DNA of 64,000 bases from Tetrahymena elliotti 4EA (Eukaryota; Ciliophora; Oligohymenophorea; Hymenostomatida; Tetrahymenidae): contig JH720303.1 in the NCBI GenBank assembly GCA_000231825.2, positions 62,001-126,000 on the forward strand, written 5' to 3'. Below are positions 13,319 to 25,876 of this stretch, in pieces. The notes under the pieces are model-generated. The model was not told the origin of the DNA. It searched no databases and was given only the letters and a program-made list of their open reading frames with translations. Numbering within the stretch: position 1 is the first letter of the stretch; the number at the start of each line of letters is the position of its first letter. The position numbers and the translations under genes were made by a program.

Positions 13319-13684
13319 TGCAATATTTTTATATCGACCTAAATAAAAAATTTTAAGACAACTGTAAAGTCTTTTATGTTAGTATAAAATTAGATAAAGA
13401 CCATGACAAATTTAAAAAAATTAACACTTTTTAAATTTTATTGTTGACAGAGAGATAATTAGGTAAAAGATGAACTAAATCAAGTAAAGGAGAAAATTTC
13501 CTTTTTATCTAATATTTACTGCATATTTACTGAAAACATTTATCTACGTTCAAAATAAAAAAATAGTATTGAGACGAGATTATTAATTTATTTCTTTAAG
13601 GGTTTTTTGTTTTTTAGTTCTCTGAAAGCTATTTGAAAAAAGAGTGTAAGGTGAATAGATAAAATGAACAAATAAATGAATGAA

Positions 13685-13701
13685 TGATAGATAGATAGAT
13701 A
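13685..13701. repeat. GATA microsatellite
   Basis: About four tandem GATA units, preceded by two to three TGAA units. Simple sequence in an intergenic region. Confidence 0.8.
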
Positions 13702-13952
13702 AATTGAGAGAAGAAGTAAGCTAATCAAATAAAGAAAGAAGATTTTTTTTCAAGTAGTGATAATATTAGTTAGTAAAAGACATAATATAAAGCTCGAAGA
13801 TTTATTACAAGAGTTTATAAATATTATATATATTGAATAAGGTTAAATTAGGTTTAGATGCTAGGGAAAGGATGAAGATATAAAGAAGGTGATATTTTTG
13901 TTAATTAGTTGTATGCGTATGGTGTTTGTTTGTTTGTTTTATTATTTTTTTA

Positions 13953-15242
13953 TCAAGCATAGTTTTATTAGAAATTGTTGTAATTATTCCAAGTGTAATC
14001 AACATATTAGTTTTCTTAACTGTTGAAGTTGAAGACGTATTAGTTATTTTATTGATAGCTTTCTTCATTGTTTTAGAATAAATTAAATTAGTTATCACCG
14101 ATTTATTAGGAAATTTGATTGTTATTATAGTTTATTTATTAGATGAATTTATAAGAATTATTTCTTGAAAGGGAAAGGAATTGATTTTATTGTGATTGAT
14201 ATGATTATTATTGTTATAATTCAATTACTTAATCATATTAATTTTCGTTGAAGTTGTTCATGGTTTAAGGAGCAGAGCTGATAGGACTTGACATGTCTTC
14301 AGATTTTTAGACCATATCTTCAGGAATGTTAGTTAAAAAGTCATTCATATTTTCTAATTTTTAGAATTAATTATCCCATTCTATTTCTGCTTAATCAGAA
14401 AAGATTTAATTATCAATTTGCTTTTGTTAATTTTAATTAGAATAGAAAGAATTGTATTAAATGTTGGATTGGAACTATTGTTGTTGTTATTGTTGTTATT
14501 ATTAAGGAGCAACATAGTAATCGCATTATTATTTAAGGTGGTATTCATTGTATTTTTAGTTAGGGAAGAACATACCGCTCTTAAATTCGTTACCAAAGAA
14601 ATTTTAATTGAGGTTTTAAATGGCTTGTTCTTAAGCGGAAGTCATTTATTATGAATTTTGATTTTTGTTTTTATTTTTAGCGATTCTGACATTATCAATT
14701 TCTAATTCTTAATATTCTCTAGGTCTATGATTAACATTTTCTTATCTTTTTCTCTTGATAGCGCTGCTAGGGAAAAGTGAATTCCAAATTTCAAAAATAC
14801 CCTTAAGTTAGTCATATTCCTTAAGGCAGAAATGGTGAACAAAGAGAGAGAATGCTCTCTTCCAAACATTGCTTTACCATTCTTTGGATGTCTTATCAAA
14901 GTCATTTGATTCGTATTAAATATTTTCTAAGAGACAACTCATAAATTGATTGATTTAGTTAGCTTCTTTTAATTCTTAGATGTATCCATACATGAGTTTC
15001 ATGTATTTAGTACCCTTTAAATCCATATATTTATTTTAAATGTATTTAGTAATATCCTTTGCTCTAGGAGTATTTAAGTATTCCTTTAAGAATTGACCAG
15101 CATAGTCTTCTAAGAAGTAGTTGTTGATGGAATTTTAGAAGTGTTTGTTCAAGAAAGATCTATCCTTTCTGATGTTATCTAAGATATATAAAACATCTTA
15201 CATAATTTATTCTTTAATTTAATCGAAAGCACTGAAAGTCAT
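13953..15242 (-). CDS. Unnamed family A, copy 1 (distantly CID-like N-terminus, Q/N-rich tail)
   Basis: Intronless ciliate-code frame, ATG at 15240-15242 to TGA at 13953-13955, 429 residues. The N-terminal 165 residues are helical and well structured: IMQDVLYILDNIRKDRSFLN, KHFQNSINNYFL, then YMKLMYGYIQELKEA, and finally YDQLKGIFEIWNSLFP. The last segment resembles the end of RNA polymerase II CTD-interacting domains (R-x-KL-x-x-xF-x-x-W...FP), but the rest of that fold is not clear to me. The remainder is Q/N-rich and probably disordered, including ten consecutive glutamines encoded by mixed TAA, CAA and TAG at 14475-14504. A second member lies at 24228-25876 and shares the three N-terminal segments. 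Function unknown; a CTD- or RNA-processing role is only a hypothesis. Confidence 0.85.
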
Positions 15243-18200
15243 TTTGATATGTTTGTTTGTTTGATTTTGTTTTTTATGGTCAAGAATAATTTATTTTGTT
15301 AATTTGATTGGGTTATTAATTTATTAGATGCTTTTTTAATTTATTGATTTATTTATTTATTAATTGATTATAATTTTTTTTAAATCCAGCTAGTGATATT
15401 TCAAAAAAACTTTCTATTAATTATGAGCTTTTCTTTCTCTATTAAAAAAATTTTGATGTAATTCATTACACTTAGATATCCAAATGACCGCAATATATTT
15501 TAGTAAGAAGTTAATTATCAAAATTTGATAGAATGCGTTATGACAAATAAATCAAAATTTATCTATTACGCAAGTCATAATAAAAAAGAAATTCATTCAT
15601 TCAATCAAATTTGCAAAGATACAATTTACTATCGAAATATAAACATTAAATAAATGGACTTGATTTATGCTATAATTTTCATCTATTTTCAGATGTAAAC
15701 AAAAAAAACGCTAATTACTCAAATTAATAATTACAATTCATAAGAAATATTTCCAGGCTCTTTAAAATAAAATACTTAGCCATTTAAGTCTTCATATTGT
15801 CCCTTACTTATACTATATTATCAAATCTACTGAATCTTTAGAATATTGATTATTATTAGCAATCAAATGAAGGAGCTGATTCTTACATTCCCTAGTAGAG
15901 AAAAAAAGTATGTATTTAGCATTCACTTTATTTTATTATTTATGCTGATTTTTAGAATTCGTAAAACTAATGTACAAAAATAACACTCCAAGATACAATT
16001 TTCTAAATTAATTTGAATGAGATGCTTTATATTATTAAGCAAATAATTTAAATTTTGTAAAAGACAAGCTGGGTTTTGTTTAATAGAGACATGAAAAAAT
16101 AATGAATAGAATATTAGAATCTAACTTATGATAGACAGCTGTTTTTTATTAAGATTATTCTTTATTCAAATGAAAAGAAAAATATAGCAAAAGTAATTAA
16201 ATTATTGCTTTAGATCTAGATATCAAGAAAAATTAATATAGTGACTGACATTAAATTAATTAATTTATCTCTTCATCAGACAAATTGTATTTTTTTATTA
16301 TCTTCCTTAATTAAAAGTAAGCCAAAGTGATTTTTTAATACGCTCGAATAAGAAATTAAAGCTTTTCCTTTTTAGATAAATTTAGATAATTTCAAATTTT
16401 TTGCATTGATCCTGAATGAAAAATCATCTTAATTTAATCAAATTTCTTCTTCAAACAAGTCAAATCAAAATAATCTATGTTGAAATAGAAGTTAGTATAA
16501 TTAAAATATAATCTCTTTTAATAAAATAAAATCCGAAATGCACAACTTTTAAAAGCATAAATTGCAATCAGCTTACTTCATTATTTTGTATTAAATTAAT
16601 TTTTATAAAATAGAAAATTGATTTTGTTGGTATTTATAAGAATGCTTTAATGTGTAAATATGTTAATCTTTTGCAAAAATATACTTACAATATATATACT
16701 AAACAATAACACTCTTTTCACTATCATTTTAACATAGGTCTTGATATATTAATCAAAGTTCTTCTTAAAAACTTGTTATATACAAAACCAACTTAATATA
16801 AAGAAAGGAAATTTTACTATCTAATAAATATAAAAGGAATTTGAGCTAAATATATTCATACTTTAAATTTATCCATCTCAAAACAATAAGTCTAAATGAA
16901 AAACCAAATATTTAATGTCGTTTTTTTACTTTATACTAACCTTCATCAATATTAAGGTCCCTTTATAAAACACTCTTAAAGAAACAATTAACAATAATGA
17001 TTATACCTATATATCTATCTCATTGCAAATTATTATCCTTTTTCGAGATATATTCTTATCAGGTAAAAATTAATTAAAATTAATAGAAATCTTCATTCAT
17101 AAAAAAACGATCCAAAATTCAAAATGTACTCTTTGTATTTTGAATAAATTAAGAAATTAAAAACTTAGTTACTAATCATAAAATGATAGCGTATTCTTTC
17201 ATCTAATGTCATAATTCAACAAATTTAAAATTTTTTATTTATTTCATCAAGTACTTTAAAATTGTAGTTTGGAAAAACAATTTCAAATTAAACATTTTTT
17301 TTCTGTTTTGTAAAAAAATATTTTATCAAATTGAAAAATTAAAATTGAAATAAGGAAATTTCTCAATCTTTTTACTTTAAAAAATTAACTGAATTTCAAA
17401 TCAATTTCTTTATAATTAAAGTGTTTAACTGTGCTTATTTTAATATTTTCAAATTTTATATAAAAATAAGTAAATCACACACTAAAATACTACATACAGT
17501 CTTTTTATGTAACAAAAATTCATAAATGTTATTTTAATTTGAGCTTCGTTCCCTGTCCTATTAAATTAAAACAATTTTTTTTAATTAAATTTAGCTTTTT
17601 TATAAAGTGCTTTCATAAACTTATTATAAATCGGCTTTAAAAAGCAAAAATTAACATAAAAATAGTTATCTTAGTAGTTACTTACTTATCTACACTTCGT
17701 TTGTAATAAAATACAATAAAAAATTACTTAAAATTATTTTTGTCAAGTAAGTAAGAGTCTAATAAACTAGAAGATCACAAATGAAAAAGATATGCTTTTT
17801 AAAAGATATTTTTAAAGCCTGATTACACAATTTTAATATCCTTTTATCAGCTTACATAAAATAGAGTTAGCTTAAATTTAGATAAAAATCTTTCAGATAT
17901 TCTACTTTATATTTGGGGTTATAAAAAAATTCAAATCAATTTCGAACCTTTTTCTATTTGATTAAATGAAATTCATTAAATTATCTATATTTGCTTATTT
18001 AATCAAAAACATTAATATAGACAATCTATAGATTATTAATTTAATTTACTATCAGCTAATTTTTTTTAATTAAAATTTAAAATTATTCCATGCTTTTTTT
18101 GATTTTTATTTAAGATTCGAATAAATCTTAAATCTCACAAAACAATTTATTTCTCACATTTTAAATTGTTCAAAATTATAAAATTTTAACTTGAAAATAA

Positions 18201-21200
18201 TATCAAAAATTAAACTAAGTAGGGAATACATGTACTATAATGCGTAAATTTAGTTAAGATGTGTAAAATAATCTATTTTTATCTTCTTAATCAATTTATA
18301 CAAGAATTTTAGATATTGATTTTGATAAAAAATTTAATTAATATAAAGTTTCTACTTAAATTTACTTTATGTAAAATACAAAATCTAATAAAACTACTCT
18401 TAAAAAATTCTATTTATTTTCCTAATTTAATCTTAAGATTTAAAATAAAAATTACTACAATTTAAAAATACCTTTTTCTTGATAAAAAAATTCTTATGTT
18501 GTAAAATTATTGAATTTTTGAATTCATTTAATCATTTGTAAAACTAAACTGATTCCAAAAAAATAATTTATTCAAATAATTAAAGAATAAAAAATGGTAA
18601 TCTTTAGAAATATCTTATTTTTTTGAGGATTGTAAAGAAAATAGTTTTTGTCATTGAATAATAAGAATAATATGTTGAATTTAAAAGATAATGATAAATT
18701 TGATATTAGTTTTAAATTAAAAGCTCTCTCAATAAAAAACTAATAAAAATTTCTAAAATTATTTATGTGTGAGGTTATGAGGTTGATTAACTTAGAATAT
18801 TTAAAGAAATAATTATTTATTTAAATTTCTGGGGACTTTTATTTTAAACAAACTCATTAAATAATTTTTCTTGAATTGATTTTAATGTTATTTTTGCTAA
18901 ATAAAATTTATTAGAAAGAATGAGAATTATCAATTAAAAAAAATTATTAAAACACAATACAAAGAATTAATTAAATTAGGAAATAAAATAGAAAAAAAAA
19001 TTAGTTTTAGCATTAACTAAAAAAATGTTTAAAATAACTTTCATTTTTTCCAAATAAGAGCTTATTTAAAGAATTAGTTAGTAAATTAGTTTTTTATTAT
19101 TTACTATTTTATATATTATTTATTAAAATTTAAAATTAAAAAAGTCCAGGTAGAGGGCACCAAAAAAAACAAATATTTTCAATTTTTTTTAATAGAAAGA
19201 TGCACACTATTATGTAAACATAAATAATATTTAAAGCAATTAAGCATATTAATTTATTAACATGATTTTCTTAATCATTTGAAATATCTTTGGTAATACT
19301 TATTAAGTTTATTTTTTAATTTAAAATTTTGAAAACTCTTGTTTTTTTTTGGTGAAACAACAAACAATTAAAACTTTAAATTTAATTTATTTAAGAATAC
19401 TTTGTAATTACAAATAAAATAATTTACTTCTCTTTATTATTTTAATATTATACAAACTAAAGAAAATTTAATTTATTATTTGTATCCAAAGTAATCTAAG
19501 AATTTAAATATAACAATAATATTTAAAGAAGAATAATCAAAATTCAAAAAAAAAGATAAATAATAATATATTATTTTTTTAATTTATTGAATTAGATTTA
19601 TTATTACTTAAGAAGTTTATTAAATGTTGTGAAATTTTTGTCTGTTAAAGTAAAATGGTTATCCCATTTTTTTCTATTGAAAAATAATATTACGAAATCT
19701 TTTTCATAAAAAAATAAATTTGTTTTCTTAATTATTATTCTTTTGAAATAAAATATGTTTTACAAACAAAAATACTTTATTGGAAAGAAGAAAAAATAAT
19801 TTTATATTTTTTATTATCAATAAATTATATTATTTTTTTAATTGATCATGAAGATAAAATGATTTTAATTGAGTGAAATTATAATCAACTTGAAAAATCC
19901 AAAAAAAATAAAAAGAGGAGATTAAAATGAATATTTTCATACAATAAGAAATATTAATCTTAATTTTTAAATATTACACATAAATATTTATTTTGAATTT
20001 TAACAATTCATCTAATAATTACAAACTGTAAAAAAATAAAAAAGATTTTTACATTTATTTTATTGGATAAAAAAAATAGATATTATTATTACTTCAATCC
20101 AACAGACTATGAAAAAGGATAATTACTAATAAATATTAAATTGTAAATATTATCAAATAAAAATTTCGATTTTTATACTTTTCTTGAACTAATATTAATA
20201 AGATATTACTATTTTTTTTAAATGAAATGAAGGGAAAATTAAAATAGACAGTTCTAAAAATTTATTTTATTGAAAATTTTTTAATTATTTTAAATTTACC
20301 TTTTAAAATTAATATTTCCTTATATTTTTACAAATATTCATATGATGTTTAATATTATAAAAAGAGAGTATTTATTTAATTTACAATTATTTTCAATATA
20401 AAAAAATACTTTATCTGACAAAGTGATTCATTAGTTTTTATATTGAATTTATTTTATGATGTGGTATATTTTTTTAAATTAAAAAAATTTTAGTTATTTT
20501 GGATACGAAAACAACATTTTATAGTAATATTTGTAGAAAATAGTTAAACCCTAAAATATCTAAAAATGATAAGTATTTGAAGTAAAAAAAAAATTGACTC
20601 ATAAAGAAATTATTTAGCGAAAACAAAATTATCAAAGTAAGGTTAGATAAAAGAATAATCATTACTATAATATAGGGGAGAAAAAATTATAATATCAATA
20701 TGCTAGAAGAATACTGGTAGTATAGATAGGTATGGCTGATAATAAATAAATATTGGCAATTTACAAAAAGTTCTTTTTTTAGTAGTGTTTAAAGTATAAA
20801 AAATATCTATTAAAACACAAAAAGAGTAGATCATACCAGCCATAATAAAAAATGAAATTTGATAATAATATTGAAAGTTGTCATAATATATAAAAGTTTA
20901 GTGATTTTATATGGTATATGAAATATTATTTAGCTTTCCATAAATAAAAATTCAATAATAGATTTCTTGAATTTTATCTATTTTTTTTTTGATAGTAGTA
21001 ATTTGAGTAATCTTACATTTCTTTCTTTCTTTCTACTTTTCCAAATTATAACAAAATAAAAGAAAGAAAGAAACTTTAGACAAAATAAATCTAAAAAAAC
21101 AAATTCATTCTCATAATTTTTAAAGGACAATATTTTTATTGACGAATGAATCTCTTTAATTTCGATCCATTACTTTAATTTCATTTAAAATTAAAAAACT

Positions 21201-21246
21201 AAGCAAAGTTGATATTTTTAATTTCAAAAAAATTTTTTAATCAAAT
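15243..21246. other. Gene-poor AT-rich stretch with one weak exon cluster
   Basis: About 6 kb with almost no coding signal. The only candidate is 15656-16130: an ATG at 15656 opens a frame (starts MDLIYAIIFIYFQMQTKK) and a neighbouring frame contains NEGADSYIPQQRKK before a good donor, GTATGT, at 15908 and a TTTTTAG acceptor near 15956. The pieces could form a small intron-containing gene, but frames cannot be joined with confidence. From 16.2 to 21.0 kb I see only A/T runs and short chance ORFs. Confidence 0.4.
21018..21073. repeat. CTTT inverted repeat (potential hairpin)
   Basis: A pyrimidine arm TTTCTTTCTTTCTTT at 21018-21032 is followed after 26 bases by its reverse complement at 21059-21073. 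The arms are 15 bases and also form a simple-sequence repeat. It lies just upstream of the candidate gene at 21247. Confidence 0.7.
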
Positions 21247-22166
21247 GAACTTATTTCATATTACTAATATTTTAAATTAGTGAAGTATTCATGTTTTATT
21301 TTGAAAGAGGTGATTGAATTTGAAAAAGAAGGTACTATTTATAATATTATTCAATTAATTCGGTTTATTTTGTTGATCAATTTTAAATTTCATAGTTTTT
21401 TTTATTTAGATTTATTTTGAAATAGAAATGGAAATTGGCTTTATTTATTTTTAGGTAAAAATTTATACTCTCAAAATCCAGATACTTTTAGCTATGAATA
21501 ACATATATTTTTTGATAAAAATAAAAGCAGCTTACTTACTTATTCAAGATAACAAAAACTGTGGTTAAAAATTGATACTTTTAATAACTAAATGGCTTGG
21601 CTTAAAATTTAATTATTAAATCTTATATTTTAAGGGTAATTAATCATTTGTCTAGTAATAAAATTGTTATTTATTATAATCATCTAGAAAATTATCTAAT
21701 AATATATCTTTAACCTTACTCTTAATAATTTTTTAAACAGTTTTTCCAAGCATATTTTGAGAAGTATTTTGATAATTCTTCTTAAAAATAGTAAATTATG
21801 AAATTCGTATGAGAAGGAATTTAATATTGTGATGAAGGGAAAGTATTTTATTTCGTATTATTTTAGAAATAGATTTTATTTATTTGATTAATTTGATTTC
21901 AATATTTAGAGGAAATTCTACTTACTGAAAATAATAGTAAATATAATCTTTAAGTTTACTAGCAAATACAGCTTAGAAATAAATATTACTGTTACAGATA
22001 AGGTTTTATCATATTTTACAATCAAATTTTAGGCTAGTGTAAATTCAAGATTCATTTAAAAGAATATTTAAAAATTAAATTAACAGCTGATTTTTCATTT
22101 TAACTGTATTGGGTTTTTTTGAAAATTTGTATTTCTAAAAAAAGGATAATTTGTTTATATTATTGA
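21247..22166 (+). CDS. Candidate multi-exon gene, unrecognised (partial model)
   Basis: Protein-like sequence is carried by exons that splice in phase, but the ends are unresolved. Exon from about 21247 (NELISYYQYFKLVKYS...) reaches EFEKEG at 21331. A 123-base intron (donor GTACTA at 21332, acceptor TTTTTAG at 21454) leads into KNLYSQNPDTFSYEQHIFFD, then LLTYSRQQKLWLKI and NNQMAWLKIQ. A donor GTAATT near 21640 follows. Later exons appear to include QAYFEKYFDNSS (about 21740-21785) and a long frame ending at TGA 22164-22166 (EILLTENNSKYNLQVYQQIQ, then CYRQGFIIFYNQILGQCKF). Base composition is less extreme than the flanks. No family recognised, no ATG fixed. It could also be a decaying gene. 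Confidence 0.35.
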
Positions 22167-23379
22167 TAATCAATTCAGTAAGTATGTTTTAAAATTCTAT
22201 TTAAGAAAAGTTAATCTTTTAATCAAAGGAAATGCATTTTTAAAAAGTTAAAATAATATTCTATTTATTTAGGTCTGAGTACAAAAATATAATTTAATTT
22301 TGTATTGGAATAATTATGGTTTTAGTTTGAGGTAATTTACAAATTAAATTATTGACGAATAGAAATTAGAAATTAAAATTATCAATCAATCAATATTATT
22401 TCTTTTTAAATACTGTAACCAACCTATCAATAAAACTATTTTTTTGCCTAAAAAAAACATTTGTTCATATTTAAGTGTATAAAAAATCATAGAAACAAAA
22501 ATAAATTGATAATACTAATGCGAAAGTTCAGATATATTTGTTATTTCTATATTTGTTACATTTTTTAAAAGGATTGTAACATTAGCTCAATAAATGAAAA
22601 CGTTCTTTTGATTTTTAATTCTTGAGTAAGTCAACTAATCTGATCCTTATTAAAATATAAATCTATAATAAGGTAAATGAAAAATTGAGGTAAAAAAATT
22701 GCACTGTCAAAAATAGATTAAATTCTTTTAAATTCTTATCATTAATTTACACATAAAAACCTAAATTTAAAAAAATATAATCAGTACATGAAGTCACAAA
22801 ATCTTAATTAATAAAGTTTATAGCCCGCCTATCACTATTATTAATTATTTAGTTCAACAGTGAAATTTTGTTTTTTGTTTAATTTCTCGAAGTTAATCAT
22901 TATCAATTTTTTCTATTTTCAAATTTATTTTCAGATTGAGTATCGTTTAAATTATTCTTTGGTAATGTATGGCCTGTGCCATTACCATTTAAGAAACTTA
23001 ATTATAAATTTGAAGGTAAATTTTACTAAATTAAGTAGAAAAAATCGAAGCTACATAGACCTTAGCAAATATTCATTAAAAAACATATTTTACAAATTCC
23101 TTCATTTATGGTAGAAGAAAAAAATTTTATAGATAAAAAAGTTTTCCTATGAAAATAATTTTCTATTCTTTCAGATTAGGATATTTGCAACTAAACTTAA
23201 TAACATTAGCTTCATTTGATGTTTTTATGAAAAATGGTAATCAAAACATTTTTTTTGAAAAAAGATAAAAAAATAATACAAAAAAGCTCACAAAAAAGAA
23301 AAAGCAAATTTTCTACATGTTATGTTCAAGGCAGATTTAAAATGATTTTTTAATACTCTGACATAGAGAAAAACAGAAA
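22167..23379. other. Mostly AT-rich, isolated exon-like pieces
   Basis: Frames around 22935-23114 (IEYRLNYSLVMYGLCHYHLR) and 23180-23238 (YLQLNLITLASFDVFMKN, followed by a GTAATC donor) look protein-like but I cannot join them to each other or to a start. The rest is A/T runs. Confidence 0.35.
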
Positions 23380-23917
23380 ATGAGCTGTAAGGTGCTCCAT
23401 AATTTCAATATTATTGACATGGATGAAATTATTGGTTTTTTAGTGAGTATATTTAGTTTTTAAATAAAGATTAAATTTTTAAAAATAACAAGAAGTAGTG
23501 AATATAAAAATGGGAAAAAATAAATTCTAAAACTTTAGAAAAAGTATAATACGAGTTTAAAAAGTATTTAAAATAGCTTAAAATGCCAAATTTATTACTT
23601 GAAAAGCAAGGTAAATTAGGATAAATTTACTTAAGAAAATTTAATTTTTGTTTTTTGTAAAAAAGAGAAGAAAATAAGTTGGTTGTGTAAAATAGCACTA
23701 CTAATTTATGAATAACCCTATTGCTCCTAGTTCTTTAACACAGAACATATTTCAAGGAACTAAAAAACTATAAATTTAGTTTACTTAAGATGAATTATTT
23801 GGTTTTAATTTAAAACTATGGATAGTAAAGTTTTTTTAGTGCCTTCATTTTTAATTTTAGGTACTTATATTTTGTTAGTTTTTTAAAAAAGTTTGTTTTA
23901 TTTTTGAATAAAGTTGA
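23380..23917 (+). CDS. Weak coding region, alternative overlapping frames
   Basis: Two overlapping ciliate-code frames compete. One runs from ATG 23380 to TGA 23791-23793 (137 residues, starts MSCKVLHNFNIIDMDEIIGF). The other runs from ATG 23708 to TGA 23915-23917 (69 residues, MNNPIAPSSLTQNIFQ...). A third frame between contains TLEKVQYEFKKYLKQLKMPN. This pattern is what short exons of one spliced gene would give, but I cannot prove the splices. No family recognised. Confidence 0.25.
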
Positions 23918-24010
23918 GTATGAAGTAGCCATTATTGTTGAATAGATATTTATCCATTTCAACAATAAATAATTTTAAAAGTAGCTTATGAAAAATAAAG
24001 ATATAGACAG

Positions 24011-24027
24011 ATATATATATATATATA
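24011..24027. repeat. AT dinucleotide repeat
   Basis: About eight to nine AT units in noncoding DNA. Confidence 0.7.
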
Positions 24028-24227
24028 ATAAATACAATATTGAGATAAAAGAATAGAAATCAAAAATTGAAAATATTTATATTTAAATTTATATGAATTA
24101 TTTTGTTAAGAAAGAATCAAAGAAAGTTTTTATTGATATGTTAAACAGTGTTAAGCTTAAATTTTCTAGATATTTTGTTTGATTTTATTTGTTTCTTTGT
24201 TTGTTTTATCTAATAATTAATAATTGT

Positions 24228-25876
24228 TCATGATTGAAAGTTATTCTTCTGATCTTGAAATATCTAATTAATGGGATCGAAAGAGGAAGATATTACACCT
24301 ATACTATCTTAGATATCTTATATACTTTCTTCATAATAAGGTTTAGATAACTGTTAAAAGGGATTAGGAAATTCTTCTTATATATTTTTATCATTCAGCT
24401 TAATAATTTTCCTTCCTAAGCTGTATGAATTTTATTGAAGTGCGTGTTTTTTCTCATTTTTTAATTTTGGGGAGAGTTTTTAAATCATTTAAATACTTGA
24501 GTTATAGCTTTCATCTGAACCATCATCACTTCTTTAATGAATTAGAGGTAAAGTAGGTTAAATTTAGCTAAACCTTGTTATATTAGATGCTTTTATATAT
24601 TCATCTTTGCTTTGATTTTTTATTTTATGGTCATAAGAATCTTGAATTTGTTAGTTTTCCGAGCTACTTTTTTATATTAAAATAAAATTATTTAAATAGT
24701 GAACCAGTGGTTAATTTTTTAAATCTTCACTAATTTCGCTTTTAAAATTATTCGAATTAAGAAATTATATTAAAAGAAGGTGCAGGCAGCTCTGAAAATT
24801 TGGTAAAATCTTGGAAATATAATCTTTGAAAGAAATACATAAATAAATTGAAAAATCTTATTAAAGTCCAAAAAATGGAATGATAGGCACAATTTATGCT
24901 CTTAAATAAACAAGCAATTTTGTCATTTAATAAAATAGTACCTTAGGAAGGAAATATCTCCAGCATTATTTTAAAAATGTAGATTAGAGCTACACTGAGT
25001 TAGATTTAAAAAGAATATATTTTCTGATTCAAAGCTCGATATGTTAAGACCAATGGTATCAGAACTTTACTGCTTGAAATTAGTGAAAATTTACTTTTCT
25101 TTTTTAATTTTGCCTTTATTCTTGACTAAAATTTTTTAGCTGGCCTTGAAATAAAATTATGTGTTTTTAGTTTTAATTTATTACACTTCATCTTCTTCAT
25201 TTTCGTCTTCTTCTTTCTCTTCTTAAAGTTCTTACTTTTATTCAAATTTAGTCAAAGCATCTTTTTAATTATCAAAAATCTATTCGTTTCTTGTAGGTAC
25301 CACAATAACGTGGTTGATATTTTGCTTTCTCTTACGAGTTATTTGGTTGAGGGGGAACAGAGAGTTCCATATCTCGAATATCCCTTTTATGTTTTGATTA
25401 TAACTGTGAAACAGTAAAAATAAGCTGAACGCTTTTTTCCATATTTCTGATTAGTATTCTTTGTTATTTTTTAAATCACTTTCTGGTAAATCACCTTTCT
25501 CCGTAGGCTAGTATTTAGAGGAGTTTACATTTATCATCACCATTTCCACTAGCGTTTTACGGTACAGTTACAATTTTCCTTGGATCTATATCTCCTATAA
25601 ATAGCCATTCATCAGTTTAAGGTAGATGGCTCCTTCTGAATTGATGTATTTTTGCAATATAATATTATTCATTAATTTTGAACAGGTATAACTAGGTTCA
25701 GTTTCACTAAGAAGCGGGAAATTAAGATTTCTTAAGAAGTAATTAACCATACAATTCTAGAAATGCTTGTTAATGTATTAGCGGTTCGTGTGGACCTAGT
25801 CTAAGATGATTAGTATTTCTTATTCTATTTTTTGAATCTCATCTCTTAAGTCCTCATTTATAAAAGATAGATCCAT
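24228..25876 (-). CDS. Unnamed family A, copy 2 (paralog of 13953-15242)
   Basis: Two exons, 25876-24942 and 24666-24228, with a 275-base intron in phase 2 (donor GTAC at 24941, acceptor ending at 24667). The lengths sum to 1374 bases, 457 residues, ending at TGA 24228-24230. The shared N-terminal blocks are EQEILIILDQVHTNRQYINK, KHFQNCMVNYFL, YLKLMNGYLQEI and NIKGIFEIWNSLFP, in the same order and spacing as copy 1. The middle is strongly acidic (EEKEEDENEEDEV) and the C-terminus is S/Q-rich with no poly-Q run. The intron, the longer insert after the second block and the different tail mark it as an old duplicate. It is divergent from the gene at 27443. Function unknown; the CID-like resemblance of the last block is weak. 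Confidence 0.8.

Larger units (their letters stand above)
12357..13952. other. Convergent intergenic region
   Basis: About 1.6 kb between two convergent genes (kinase ending 12356, minus gene ending 13953). AT-rich, with short tandem repeats listed separately; no gene seen. Confidence 0.6.

Noticed and set aside
14381..14905. Standard-code minus and plus ORFs over the family A copy 1 gene
   Set aside because: They are other-frame shadows of the 429-residue ciliate-code frame, including readings of its poly-Q tract as poly-N or poly-L.
18770..18792. Reverse-strand near match to the same breakage element (GAGGTTG core)
   Set aside because: About four mismatches in fifteen positions; such matches are expected by chance in this composition.
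16200..21000. Possible CRISPR array, insertion sequence or prokaryote-type features
   Set aside because: This is eukaryotic nuclear DNA; no regular direct repeats with spacers, transposase-like frame or terminal inverted repeats were seen.
22411..22430. Partial match to the Tetrahymena chromosome breakage sequence (AACCAACCT core)
   Set aside because: The core shares about nine bases but the flanking invariant bases differ, there is no telomere or paired element near, and genes continue on both sides. Chance match.
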